64,000 nucleotides of DNA from Vanilla planifolia (lineage: Eukaryota > Streptophyta > Magnoliopsida > Asparagales > Orchidaceae), in contig CM043865.1 in the NCBI GenBank assembly GCA_023846275.1, positions 30,547,912 through 30,611,911 of the forward strand, in the 5' to 3' direction. The position numbers and the translations under genes were made by a program. The notes under the pieces were generated by a model. That model did not search any database and was not told the DNA's origin. It worked only from the letters and a program-made list of their open reading frames with translations. Shown here piece by piece: positions 27,301 through 38,550 of the stretch; position 1 is the first letter of the stretch, and each line of letters begins with the position of its first letter.

Positions 27301-29253
27301 ATCTTTTAAATCTTTCCATATCACGAGCTACTTTATATGCCTTTTCCAAACTAGTAACGTTTTCTCTAGTATTGATTAGTTTGAATAGACTCTCTAAGCC
27401 TAGCTTACAATCAAGACAATATTACTTGATTCGGCTATTGGACACCATTTATCTAAAAGTTCACCTGAATAAGATGTAGGTACATATTTAATTTATATTC
27501 GAATCTTGAGTTTTTTTCATGATTGAGGTAATACTTGATCTTCGTCAAGATATCGTGTAATATGTGAACAAATAAGTTAACATGTGATGTAAGCATAGCT
27601 TTTCAAAAATACTTTTGACACTCATTAGGATCATATCAATCAAAATAATTTTGTCCTCATTTCTCAGACTTGATAAGTTCTAAACTTTTATCAAATATTG
27701 TAGCTTTTATTTTAACCATGTTAACTTAAATATCATTATTCTTTCTGTCTTTTATCATGGGCACATGGAGTAGCTTAATTCTTCGGTCGACGTTCTAGTG
27801 AGTCTAGTTTATTTTCAGAGGACAATTCCTCCGCTTCAAAGTCGCTTGTCATAGTCTTACTTGATTTATGGGTTCCACCCAATTTACTATCTTTATGGTA
27901 TTCCAATTGATTTATGCATGTTTCTATAATTGCTCTTAGCTCTTGCATTTAGTGTGTTAGTTCTAAAATTGTATGTTGTATTCTTGCTTCCATTGTTAAT
28001 TGTGTTTGTCGAGAATTGGATATTTTATATTGTTTTCTAAACCTAGGGGTTACGAACTATTAGGTTAAAAATAAAATTCCTAATTGAGGTCATAATGAAA
28101 AAAATAAATACCAAAATATAAAAAAGAACATACAAGTATTGAAATATTGTAGCATCAAACTTGGAAACGAGAATTTATTTTTTGCAATAACTTCTAACAA
28201 TTAACAACAAATGCATAAAATTAAAAGGTGCTTGTTTAGCGATAAATTAAAAGCTTGTAAGTTTTTAAATCTAATCAACCATACTCTGATACCAAATTGA
28301 TATGAAATAATATGTTAAAACTTATTTTTAGTTTATAGACAATAGAACAATGCTTAGATTTAAGTAATATATCTATATAAGAGCCTACTCAAGATGTTTT
28401 AAGTTTCAAATTGAAAAATCTAATAGTCATTGGACAAATTAAAATTTTTCTAAGAGTTAAGGATTTGCACAATTCTTTAATATGAGAGAGTGGTTTAGTT
28501 ACCTACATCTAGTATACTCAAGTTGGTAGTGAAATGACAAAGTACACACAAGTGGAGTTCTTGGAATGCAAACAAAGAAAATCACATATTTATTAGTACA
28601 AACTAGAGAATTGGACGCGATAATTAATTGTTGTCGAATGACAAAATAAAGAGCGGTTAAATACTTTCTTGGTGATTTAGGTTCTTGTGGATACTGTATA
28701 ATGGTCAAGATCTTCCTTTTTAAGCCTCCACTCGCCTTCTCAAAGCATCTTCGAAATCACATTATCGGATTGATCGCCCTGACATGTTCGTATCATGCAA
28801 ACTCGGCGACAATACTTTGTTATTTTATTTAAAATTTCATATCTTACAACATGATGAACATTTTTATTTATAAAAACCTCAAAAATATAACAATAATTTG
28901 TTAAGTTGGATTGAGTTAGTAAAACTATTGAACTCTTGGTGCAATTTTCTCAATTCCCACTGGGTTTTATTTTGTTGGCTTTTACCTAGGTTGAATTAGG
29001 CTGAAAATTATTGATTTACTTTGTACTTGTGCAAGATCATGTGTTTTGTGAATTTTCATCTACTAACATGGAAAGTTCAACTCTTGATAAGCAAATTATT
29101 TTGGCTTATGTAGGCTTCTTGCCAGAGCAGTGGGATAATTTTATTTCCAAGTATCTATACCCTTCCTTTACTCCAACAGTTGTTGTCTTCTTTGGTGGAA
29201 CTGTTGCTTATGGTGTTCTCAAGTATCTGCAGTCTGATAAGGCAAACAAGTGA
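24321..29253 (+). CDS. LPA2: LPA2-type photosystem II assembly protein, chloroplast thylakoid, two exons
   Basis: LPA2 (LOW PSII ACCUMULATION 2) is a small nuclear-encoded thylakoid membrane protein that helps assemble the photosystem II core. Exons 24321-24831 and 29114-29253 join in phase (a Gly codon is split G|GC) to give 216 aa, close to the family length. Residues 1 to about 57 are Ser/Leu/Arg-rich and poor in acidic residues, as in a chloroplast transit peptide. A Ser/Gly/Lys-rich stretch with KRKGKGR and RRSPIEK follows. Two membrane segments come next: residues about 148-170 (FLLAWLGLGLLILIEGVAL) and about 188-208 (ending GTVAYGVLKYLQ), with FLPEQWD between them. Exon 1 is GC-richer than its flanks. 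The intron of 4282 bases hosts an LTR element on the opposite strand. If the intron were retained, a TGA at 24837-24839 would end the protein just after the first membrane segment. No defect is seen. The gene converges with the amine oxidase locus, 0.8 kb away. Confidence 0.95.
26109..26736 (-). repeat. 3' LTR (left copy) of the LPA2-intron element
   Basis: Aligns along its length with 28298-28906. Shared landmarks include ATATGTTAAAACTTAT at the left, TTAGTTACCTACA, and ATGATGAACATTTTTATTTATAA followed by TTTGTTAAGT at the right. It starts with TGAT on the plus strand. The right boundary is approximate. Confidence 0.8.
28277..28294 (-). other. Primer binding site complementary to initiator-Met tRNA
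   Basis: The minus strand reads TGGTATCAGAGTATGGTT, a close variant of the usual plant LTR-element PBS that begins TGGTATCAGAGC. It lies within four bases of the LTR edge, as expected. Confidence 0.75.
28298..28906 (-). repeat. 5' LTR (right copy) of the LPA2-intron element
   Basis: Partner of 26109-26736, starting TGATATGAAATAATATG immediately beside the primer binding site. The two copies differ by many substitutions and small indels. No clean target-site duplication could be defined because the outer edge lacks a clear terminal CA/TG. Confidence 0.8.
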
Positions 29254-30069
29254 ACATGGTAATCATCGCACTGAGTGACATTTAGTTGTGTGTATTAATA
29301 ACTGAGGTTTGCATGTATTATACATTGCATTTGTTTTGTTAATTCACTCTCATTCCTTGAAGCTATAGGCATCATGTAGTTTGCTCCTGGATTGCAGTAA
29401 ATTTTTGGGAATACGATCAAAATTTCTAACATTTTTTATTTCATTTCCTAAATATCATCCTTATGTTGAGCTAAGAACAGTGAACTATTTTGTTATGGAA
29501 ACTATGAGGGTAAAATAAAAGTATTGGTAAACAAGACCTTGTGTTGCTTGGTTGTAAGAAAATGAAGAGCAATGAAAGACTGCATATTTTAGATGTATAA
29601 CTCAAGATCTCGTTTACAAGGGTTAAAATCTTGAGATGTATGTTTTTGGTCTATATTGTTGTTATATTGTTTTCTAAATGAGCATTTCAACCACTCGATA
29701 TCAATGTGGGGTTATTCATATTATGGTGCTTTCCTTACTGTTGTTATCATGAGTTACCTTTTAATGACAATTTCTTAATGATAGCTTTTTTTTCTGTAAC
29801 CATCGCCTAATGTTCTCATGCCTAGTTTGCTACATTTCCATTACCATTCCACTTAAAATTCATGGTGATATACATTTCAAACAACAATCATGAGTGAATT
29901 TTGCTTCATCCGAGATTTAGGACTCCTTTATAGGCTAATCCGTATTGATTTTGGAATGATGAAGCATCTTTATTCAAATTACGACTACATATAGAGAGAA
30001 CAGTGCATAGCATGTTCCTCGCTTAAGGTTGGATTAAAATGAGTACGATCATTAATGATCTTTGGAGGC
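29254..30069. other. 3' flank between convergent LPA2 and amine oxidase loci
   Basis: AT-rich, with no coding signal on either strand. It must contain the 3' UTR and poly(A) sites of LPA2 (+) and of the amine oxidase (-), but I cannot place either precisely. Confidence 0.5.
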
Positions 30070-33000
30070 TCATTGAGTTGAAAAAGTTTCACAAACTGGG
30101 AGATCATCTTCGAAGTATGGCACTGCTCCAAGGACAGGATTTCTCTCACAGAAATTAACTGGCTTCAAATCAAAGCTGGATGATACTGTAGGCATTATAG
30201 GATAGTCCTCTTGACAAGGAATATGGTGAAACCCCATTGTGTACCATACTACAATATCTGTGTCTTCTATTGGCCTATTCCTGAAACAGACCAAGGAAAT
30301 GGTGTTATTTGATGTTCTTTAAATTAACGAACCAAAAGAAAGGAATTGCAAAGACAGATAAAATGAACCATCTGAATCTGTATATTGTAGGTTTACCTCT
30401 TAGACCATACTGCAATAGTATCATCTCCTCGGCTTTGATATGCAAAATGTCCAGCAGTCCATTCTTCACTGTGATTGTATGGTGTAACCCAGATCTAACA
30501 AGATCATGGGGACTTGGCATTAACTAGTAATTTTCCTTTGTTCATATCAATTTTTTTGCATGTAATAGTAAATTTTAGAATAGCATAATTAGGATTGAAA
30601 TCTTTGTTATATCAAGGTAAGTATCAAGCTATTTGATACAGTACCTAAAATGGTAAACAACAGTTGATTTCTAACGGGCTCTTGAAACATGAAATATCTT
30701 AGTTTGAGCAATTCAGGTTTCAAAGAACTGTAAGGAACTTGCAAATAGGTAAGTACTTAACCTGATTATTTGTGAAAGCACTTCTTATTTGAGGAGGATC
30801 CGTGAGATCAAGCAAGCTTGCAGCAGTGGAAACAGGAACAATCTTGTATCCACTTGGATTCCCTATTCTGGACAATCTTGAAGGGTTCACTATGTGGAAC
30901 TCTGAAGGATCATAGAGATTCAGTTTGATTTGTGCATCTTTTTCTGTCTTAGCCACCTCTTTAACAATTTTAACAAAGCTCTTCCTTGGCGATTCACCTG
31001 GAGAGTGTTATCTGCCTTTCCATGTGTAACTTAACGAACGAGGTGTTTGGGCTGTCGACGTCCAAGTTAAGGTAGAAGTTGATGAAGTGGTCGTGAACTA
31101 CACCTATCAGATTTTGAGGCAGTAAAGTCCGATAGAGGTATTCATCTTGGGAAACTTGACTCATGTTATGGTACTTTGTTCCTTTCACCATTAGCATGCT
31201 GGAAAGACTCACCTGTGGTTTGTATGTCTTGCAAGTTTAGTTGGCTGAATTAAACTTTACGGACTCATGTTATTGAGATGCTAATATGTGGTGTTTTGTA
31301 AAATGAATGTTGGCCTATTTCATAGTGCTTGTTCAATACATAAAGAGTAGAATTCCTTGGTCCAAGAAAAGAGGATAGGCAACCCTAGCTATTTGAAATG
31401 AACTAAAATGGATATATTTGAAAACAAGTTAAATAATTTGTTTGCCACAGCATAAAAACCATTGATATTTTGTTTTAAAAATGCGATTATAATTTTTTCA
31501 TTGGTGTGGATTAGTCCAATGTACTATAGAAACTTCACAATGAGGTTATAAATTGAATGAGCATTATGATCGAGTTGCATTTACAGCTTATAGCTAGCCA
31601 AAAGTATTATGGATGGTGCAAGTGCCAAAATTCAAATTAATTCTTTGATCTAAAATTTGATGCATAATTTTGTGTTCTTTTTTTCGGTTGAAAAAGAGAA
31701 ATGAATAAATTTCTTGGTTTAAAAGAAGAAAATGCTTTTGAAGGAAGTAAAAATAAAAAAATAATAAGCACACAAGCAGCACTTTGAGGTTCTGCTTTGT
31801 ATGAAGAGAATAGTGTTGTTGATACCTTTATGGTTATGAGGCCGTCCTGTTGAAACTCCCAATCGAATGTGTAGTCGTAGTTGCCAATCGATGCCACCAT
31901 TCGAGCAACTAGGGTCACCATCGGCCTCGCCTCACGAACCTTTTTTTCTCTTTATCGGTCACCAAGTAAATAATCAAACAATATTATTTTTAGAGCAACC
32001 AATGTTTATAAGATAGTATTGTATTTTTTTTTTGTTGTAAATTATAGCATTTTAATCACTTCGTTTGCTATCCTCATGTCAGCATATGCTATTCTTTTGA
32101 CACCACAGCCCATTTGATAAGCTTCAATGCTTTCTTGATTAAAGCAGCATGTCGTGAATTTGGTACAAAGGATGAAGTTGTGTGAACGGTGAATTTGATA
32201 CTGGATAAGTTCGTATTAATAAATACCTTCAAAATATTATTTTTGTGGTAAAAAAATGTTTTTTTTTCTCCCCATTTGAAATAATATCTTATTTATTTTC
32301 GAGCCATTTTTTTCGAAAAAGAAAATTTTTAACTAGAGCTTATATTGAGGCCTTAGCGAGGAACTGATCCGAGTGCCGCCATGCCACATCGCCAGCGTAT
32401 CTCTCGAAGATGCAGATGACATCCTGGCGAATACTGCATCCACGTAATACGCATTCCGCGGGCAGTCGTTGAGGCGGACGCGGGAAGGCGAAGACGCCGA
32501 TGCCATTCTCGCCGGCATCCATATACCCCTTGTAGTACCACCCGTCGCTCGGGTCCATGTACGGCACGAAGACTTCGAAGCCATCCCTTTATACATCACG
32601 CTCCTCCTATCAGACGATCCCTCCTCCTCCGCCAGTCTCGCCGTCGACACCAGTCCCGCCCTCGCGTCTGGTTTCACGTAAACCTCCCACCTCCCCCAAC
32701 GCACTACGTGGCCCTCCACCTCGAATCCCTGCCTTCCTCCAGTCCTCTCAATCGACAGCCGTGCGGCCGCCCCGCCCCCGGGCGGTAGCGGTAGTCGGTT
32801 CCCTCCCCACTCGGAACCGGTGGCACGTTGTCTTGCTCGACATCGCGGATCCACACGACGCGCGCGGTGTCCACGTCGACGAGGGCCGTGAGGCCTTCGA
32901 GCGGTCGCATATACAAGTTCGGGCCGATGGCGTAGCACTGAACCTTGGCGAGCCGGCGGTTCTCCTCAGCAGGACCGAACCAGCAGGGGGAGAGTGGAAT

Positions 33001-33525
33001 GCAGAAGACGGATAAGGGGTCAAGGCCGCGGGAGCGGATGGCACGGGCAAAGGGAGGGTGGGAGAGGGCAGCGTAGGAGGCGCGTACGATATCGGAGGTG
33101 GTCAGCCGGGGGAATGCGGACGGGTGGGAGAGGGAGTTGTGTACGAGGACGCGCCGGGCTTGTTTGTCGACGGTGATGAGGTGGGTGAGGTTAGGGGAGG
33201 AGGTGATGATGGAGGCAAGACGAGGAGGCAAGGAGGAGGTGGCGGTGTTCTTTAGCCAGGAAAGTACAGCGGATTTCGGTGGTTCGAGTAGGGAAAGGGA
33301 ATGGATGGCGGGGAAGTGGTGGGGAGGGGAGAAGGGAGGGTGGGCGGTTAGGATGGAGTGAACGGTGGCGATCTCGCTGAAGGTGAGAGGGTCGAGAGGA
33401 TGGGATGGTACATCGGCGGCATGCAAGTGACCATCGGGGGAGGGATCGGTAGGATAAAAAGACGCGAAGACAAGGAGGAAGAGGAGGAGAAGGGGGGAGT
33501 ACACGCTGGAGGAAAGCTTTTGCAT
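30070..33525 (-). pseudogene. Copper (TPQ) amine oxidase, five exons, frame-disrupted
   Basis: Copper amine oxidases deaminate primary amines or polyamines and release H2O2 in the apoplast or peroxisome. Exons on the minus strand: 33525 to about 32336, 31939-31826, 31212-30762, 30494-30397 and 30280-30070 (TGA). The N-terminus has a signal-peptide-like stretch (residues about 1-25, LLLLFLLVFASF) and HPLDPLT. Catalytic signatures survive: the TPQ-forming NYD in GNYDYTFDWEF, the HDH copper ligands in VHDHFINFY, and a third His in [10 protein letters not shown]. The reading frame is broken. Exon 1 changes frame near 32770-32783 (G/C runs), 32580-32590, 32488-32495 and 32425-32435, the last with loss of several codons. 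Exon 3 shifts once near 30997-31012. I see no good donor in phase after WRHSDQF at the end of exon 1. Exons 2, 4 and 5 are clean. It is probably a recent pseudogene; clustered assembly errors in GC-rich runs are the alternative. Confidence 0.9.
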
Positions 33526-33658
33526 TTCGTGACTCTTTAGAAAGCAATACAGCTACCTTCTTATGAGCCCAAGCTATGACTTTGTAGAGGCGATTTTTTT
33601 CAAAAAAAAACTTTAAATTAACTTGAAAATTTTAAATGTATTAAAATAAATTTTATAG

Positions 33659-33678
33659 CCACTCGATTGCTCGAGTGG
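33659..33678. repeat. Perfect 8-bp inverted repeat (hairpin)
   Basis: CCACTCGA, a four-base loop TTGC, then TCGAGTGG. It lies about 130 bases upstream of the amine oxidase start codon, in otherwise AT-rich sequence. Function unknown. Confidence 0.6.
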
Positions 33679-36600
33679 TTCTTTCAGGATGGTCGTCAGG
33701 GCAAAATTTTGTTAAGAATGACTTTCTAACATGCTCATAACATGTAAAAAAAAAGGCTTCCTTGGCTTCCATGTTAAACCAAACTCATGTCCGTCACAAT
33801 GTGTTGCACATGATAAGTGAATTGTACTGCTGGTTGAGACGCTCCCCATTATATTTATCTCTTGAATTTGATGTAGCATCTTATTTTAAGTGAAGTACTC
33901 ATTGGAGAGCTTAGTGGTAATTACTAGTTTATAAATAGTGGCAACTATTACTTCATGAATAATGGTGATACATTATTAGTTATAGGTTATCAAAATCAGG
34001 TAAGACAATAGACAAGGTAATGCTTTAATGACATAGAGAGTTGTTGCTATTCTGATAAAAAATATTGTTACAATTAATAGCTTGGGGATGTAGAGTTTTA
34101 ACACGACCAATTATTTTTTCTAGGTTGCTTCAGAAGCATAATAGTAGGATCAAGAGTTAAATTTGATGGCTTAATATTGATTTGGGCAAGTAAATGAGTA
34201 GATGATCTATCACAAAATGTAGTAAAAAAAAGTTGTATCAAATAAGAAGAATTGGTTTACGTCATTTTATATATGTTTAGATGAGTAATCTCAAATATGT
34301 CGATGAAGTATTGTAGTGCAACTTCAAATAGGCAAAGAAGTATAAACAAATGTTAGCATTAATTGGTTCACACACTTGCACCATCCAACATGTGCAACGT
34401 GAAACAAACAATGTGTATCTACTTAAATCGTATGCATAAAAATCTTGTTAATGAAGGCGTGAATTGCACAACAGACATTATTTGGTCTCAATGAAGAGAA
34501 CATCTGTATTCACTTTTAATTACATTAATGTTGGGGAAGCTTAGAGGAAAGTCAAAAAAATTTGCAAACCTATGAAGGCACTATTTAGTGGCCCCGTTAC
34601 ATACTTTGTCTAATAAACCTTAAACTATCTTATACATATTGTCTATAGTTTCAGAAGCTTTTAACCTTTGTTACAATAATTGTAAATCTTTCTTTTCTTA
34701 GAAGAATTAATATTTTGTAGGTAATGTGTTAGTCAAATTTAGCTAGACATGCAACTTAAGGTTAAACTATGTAATTATTCACATTATTGTTGAGCTTGTT
34801 TTTGGGAACAATGGTTATCCTTATGATAGATGTGGTAAAGTTATAAAATTTAAATATCATGATAAGCTTGCCAAATGTCAAGGCTTCAATGTGTTTGGAA
34901 TTGAATGTCTAATACATAGATTATTTGCAAAGGTCTAGAGCTATTAAGCTTCTTGTAAGATTCAATTAGAATAACGTTGAATGCAAAATTTCGATAGAGC
35001 AAGTTGTTATGATGCCCTAAACATTATAAGTTAAGATTGTATTGCTTCAAAACATAACATAATATAGGATTATACAGTATAATATGTTGTATGAGAAACT
35101 CACATCTAATTAATGACTGTCCTTAAACAATCTCTCAGGTAAGTACTTATTATATTGATTTGATTGAAGTACTATTTTGGTTAACAAACATTGGTTCAAA
35201 CTTTACCCAAGTCTTGAGTTATGTCTCAGTTATTAGTTTGAAGATAGATTGCTACTATATAATACATATTTTTATAAGAGTTAAACTCTTAAAAAATATA
35301 ATATGTTGTGATTATAAACTATAAAAGCTTGCATAATACATATGTTAATTAGTTAAGATAATCATGCCATACAATAAATTTTATTATGTTAGCATGACGA
35401 CAAGTATTGTAAAATAATCATCGTAGAAGTTTGATACATAAACCATCTTAGTATGATGTATAATATATACTAAGTGATAAACATGCTTTTATGGCATTAT
35501 TATCGTATTCATACGATACGAAGTTTATGTTTGTAATTTTAATAGTGATCATATAAGTCTAACGCATTAATATTTTTATACATAAAGTAATTTTATATTT
35601 TGGTTCACGTACTTATACGATATAAATATCATACTTATACGATACAATAAGTGTATCTATTAATGAAGGCATAGTTATAACACAAACATTTTGTATTATA
35701 TGGTATATAATGCTTATTAATCCATACATAATAAAAAAAATACTTGTATTAATATGATATAGATTATTCATCTAGCGACTACTGAGTAGAATCACTTAAC
35801 GAACTTTAAGTGAAAATAAATGATCTATTCATATGAAGAAAGAATCATATTAATATGATACTAAGGGAAACTTTACTTTTAGAAATTGAACAACACTATA
35901 TAAGGCTTATAATACAATTCGATCTACCATTTTAATTGATTATTTAGTTGACAATTATAGTTGTATGATGAAGACATTATACCATATGATGCCATGATGA
36001 CTTGATTTTATTTAATAATTTAAGCTAATATGTAGATTGTCCAAGTGAGATATTGGACATCAAATTGTATATGACCAATAGGTAATGAAAACATAGTTTG
36101 AATTAACTTATTTTAAGTAAAATTTTTTAAACTAAGACTTGAGTTAGCTTTATAATAACCTAAAATGATATTTAATAAAGCCTTAATATAGTTATATTAA
36201 TCATAACAATACTAAAATGATATTTAGCAAATGAGTGCATGTAACATAATATTAATTATCATATCAATATCAAATGATGGGCTTAACACTTCTAACCAAA
36301 ATAAAGTATAGATGATGAACTCTAGATGGGGAGTCACTCCACCAATAGCTAAAATAATGACTTTAATTTTTAAGTTGAGCTGCACTTAAGCAAAACCTTT
36401 AACACTCTTTGACATGTCTTTAAAAGTAAATTATTTCATGAAGTATTTGATCAAGTTCTCTAATTAATTAATTTCTATTTGATCTTGAAAAGAATGATAT
36501 GAAGCACACTAAAAAAAAGCATTCAAAGTAACAACATAATGAGTTTATGCTCATCAACCAAGTGATGCATAACCAAAGTTTAACAAAAGAAACCTTATTG

Positions 36601-37735
36601 AAAGATAAGGAGCATGATGTCCACAAGAAGAGATTGGATTATGTAAATATAAATTCAATCAAAATAATATTCAAATAGAAATTAAGGAATCCAATGATAT
36701 TAACTTTGTTAGATATAGAGGTGGTTTGGTAAAAGTAATTGGGTAAAAATACCAAAGGTGTTAAAAAATTAAGATTTTGAAATACAAATGAAGAGCCTAA
36801 GGAGTAGATCATTTTAAAAATGATTTTGAGATTGCTCATTTGGGAATAAAAATATGAGCAAAATGAAATGGTATAAAGTTATAATCAAATAGTTATTTTA
36901 ATAACCATATATAAGGGTTTGGGATAGCAGTATAAATGAAGATAAAAAAATAGAAGGAGAGAGAGGAAGAGTGTTTGTGTGTTTTAGTTAAGAAAAGAAG
37001 AGAAAAAGTTTAAGAAGAGAAAAGATGCAAGAGAAGTTGAAGAAATGTAGCTAAAAATGTTTCTCAAGTGTAGAACTTGTTAAAATGGGAAGGGGTAAGC
37101 CTTTTGAGTGTTTTAACTTAGTCTAATGGTGATCTAATAAAAAGTTAAGTTAACAAAATGTGTAAATACTACATTAAAACTCTAGTATGTGCTTCCTTGA
37201 GGTTTAAATCCTTTAAAAATTTTATATAAACACTGTAGATGTTTAAAGCTACATACATGTTGTTTGGAAGGTCCAAGAAAAGCCATTTGATAGTTCAATT
37301 TCAAGATTAAATAGTTTGACCATTTTTTAGAAATTAGACCAAAGTGTTCGTCAATTGCTAATCAAATTATTATATTATAACCTTCTTTGGTGAGGTATTG
37401 TGCCAAACTAATCAAGTTTTGTTTTTATCTAAGGGGTCTTCTTCTTTCTTAGTCACTCATCCTAAAATTTTTTTAGCTCCGTCATGATTAATTATAGAGT
37501 TCTCATAAAATCCAAATCTATGTTTTTCCTAAAAATGTCTCATCATTTTAAGGTTTATGATTATGTTATTTAGGATATTATCTTCTATAATGATGTGGAA
37601 CCTATTCACCCTTCTAACCTCCAAACTTTAGATATTCTTCTATTTCTTCTATCTTTCTTGAGCAACTAATTGAGTGTTATATTGTCATTAACTTTCTCCT
37701 AATTTGTTTTTGAATCACATCATATTAGAAGAGCT

Positions 37736-38040
37736 TGACTATGATACTAACTTGTTAGGACTTTATCTCACTATCTTCTTAATTGATTAGAAAATAAAGA
37801 TTTTTTACAGATAAAATATCAAGTGAGGACATTAAACCATGGACACCGCACTATGTGATAAAATCCCCAATATCAACTAAAATAATCACATAAATAAATT
37901 ACCAACATAATGTAATCCAAATACAAGCTACATAAATATATGTACAACATTTATATTGATGTTTCATTATGCTCCCAATTAGCCAACTTATACTAAGTAT
38001 TATTACTTTCAAATTTTAGGAGTGTAGCCTCTCCTATGAC
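37736..38040 (-). mobile_element. Possible LTR edge with degenerate primer binding site
   Basis: At 37736-37754 the minus strand reads roughly TTAGTATCATAGTCAAG, a weak match to the initiator-Met PBS. It directly abuts TGTTAGGACTTTATCTC on the plus strand, as at an LTR boundary. No partner LTR or protein was recognised, so this is tentative. Confidence 0.25.
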
Positions 38041-38377
38041 ATCAAAATTTATAAACCTTGGTATAGTACATTTATATCCTGATACATGACCTTTAATACA
38101 AGCATCAATGAGATTTATAAATTTCAATAGATAAATATGATAAAATAATTAATATTAAAAAATTAACAAAATAAATAGGTAAACATAATGAATAAACAAA
38201 ATAATATTATAAATCATGATGATAAAACACATTGATATGTCCAAAATCATATCAGATATCAAGTATCAAAAGTAAACTAGATAAAATATGAATGTCAAGT
38301 TATCCATTATTTCTAGTTTTTAATATTTATGTAATTATTAAGCTTAATTTTTTTATCAAATTAATTAAAAGGGTATC

Positions 38378-38550
38378 ATAGCATACTAAAATGGTAATAA
38401 CTTTCATATAGAAGATATTATAGCCTTATCCATATTGAAGTGTTGGTGACTTTCATATAGAAGATATCATAACTTTAATCATACTAAAGGAGTTGGTAGC
38501 TTTCACATAAAAGATATCATATACCTAATCATATTAAAATATTTTATATA
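38378..38550. repeat. Tandem repeat, about 50 bp, three copies
   Basis: The core CTTTCATATAGAAGATAT (third copy CTTTCACATAAAAGATAT) recurs at 38401, 38450 and 38500. Each is followed by CATA/TATA and an (A)ATCATA(C/T)TAAA-like tail. Copies have diverged by several substitutions. Confidence 0.75.

Larger units (their letters stand above)
26109..28906 (-). mobile_element. Small LTR retrotransposon with only gag-like traces, inside the LPA2 intron
   Basis: Two diverged direct repeats of about 0.6 kb flank 1.56 kb of internal sequence. Next to the right-hand repeat, the minus strand reads TGGTATCAGAGTATGGTT (28277-28294), a primer binding site for initiator-Met tRNA. This sets the orientation to minus and makes the right repeat the 5' LTR. 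Internal minus-strand sequence at about 27230-27490 encodes Ty3/gypsy-type gag fragments, including KYVPTSYSGELLDKW and a segment with SLEKAYKVARDMERF, interrupted by stops. No protease, reverse transcriptase or integrase is present, so the element is either non-autonomous or internally deleted. It lies antisense to LPA2. Divergence between the LTRs is plain by eye, so the insertion is old. Confidence 0.8.

Noticed and set aside
28277-28294. Possible tRNA gene fragment from the Met-tRNA match
   Set aside because: The match is confined to the 3'-terminal 18 bases and abuts an LTR, which is the signature of a primer binding site.
32557-33540. Several long open frames on the plus strand
   Set aside because: They are antisense shadows of the GC-rich amine oxidase exon, whose minus-strand translation matches the family.
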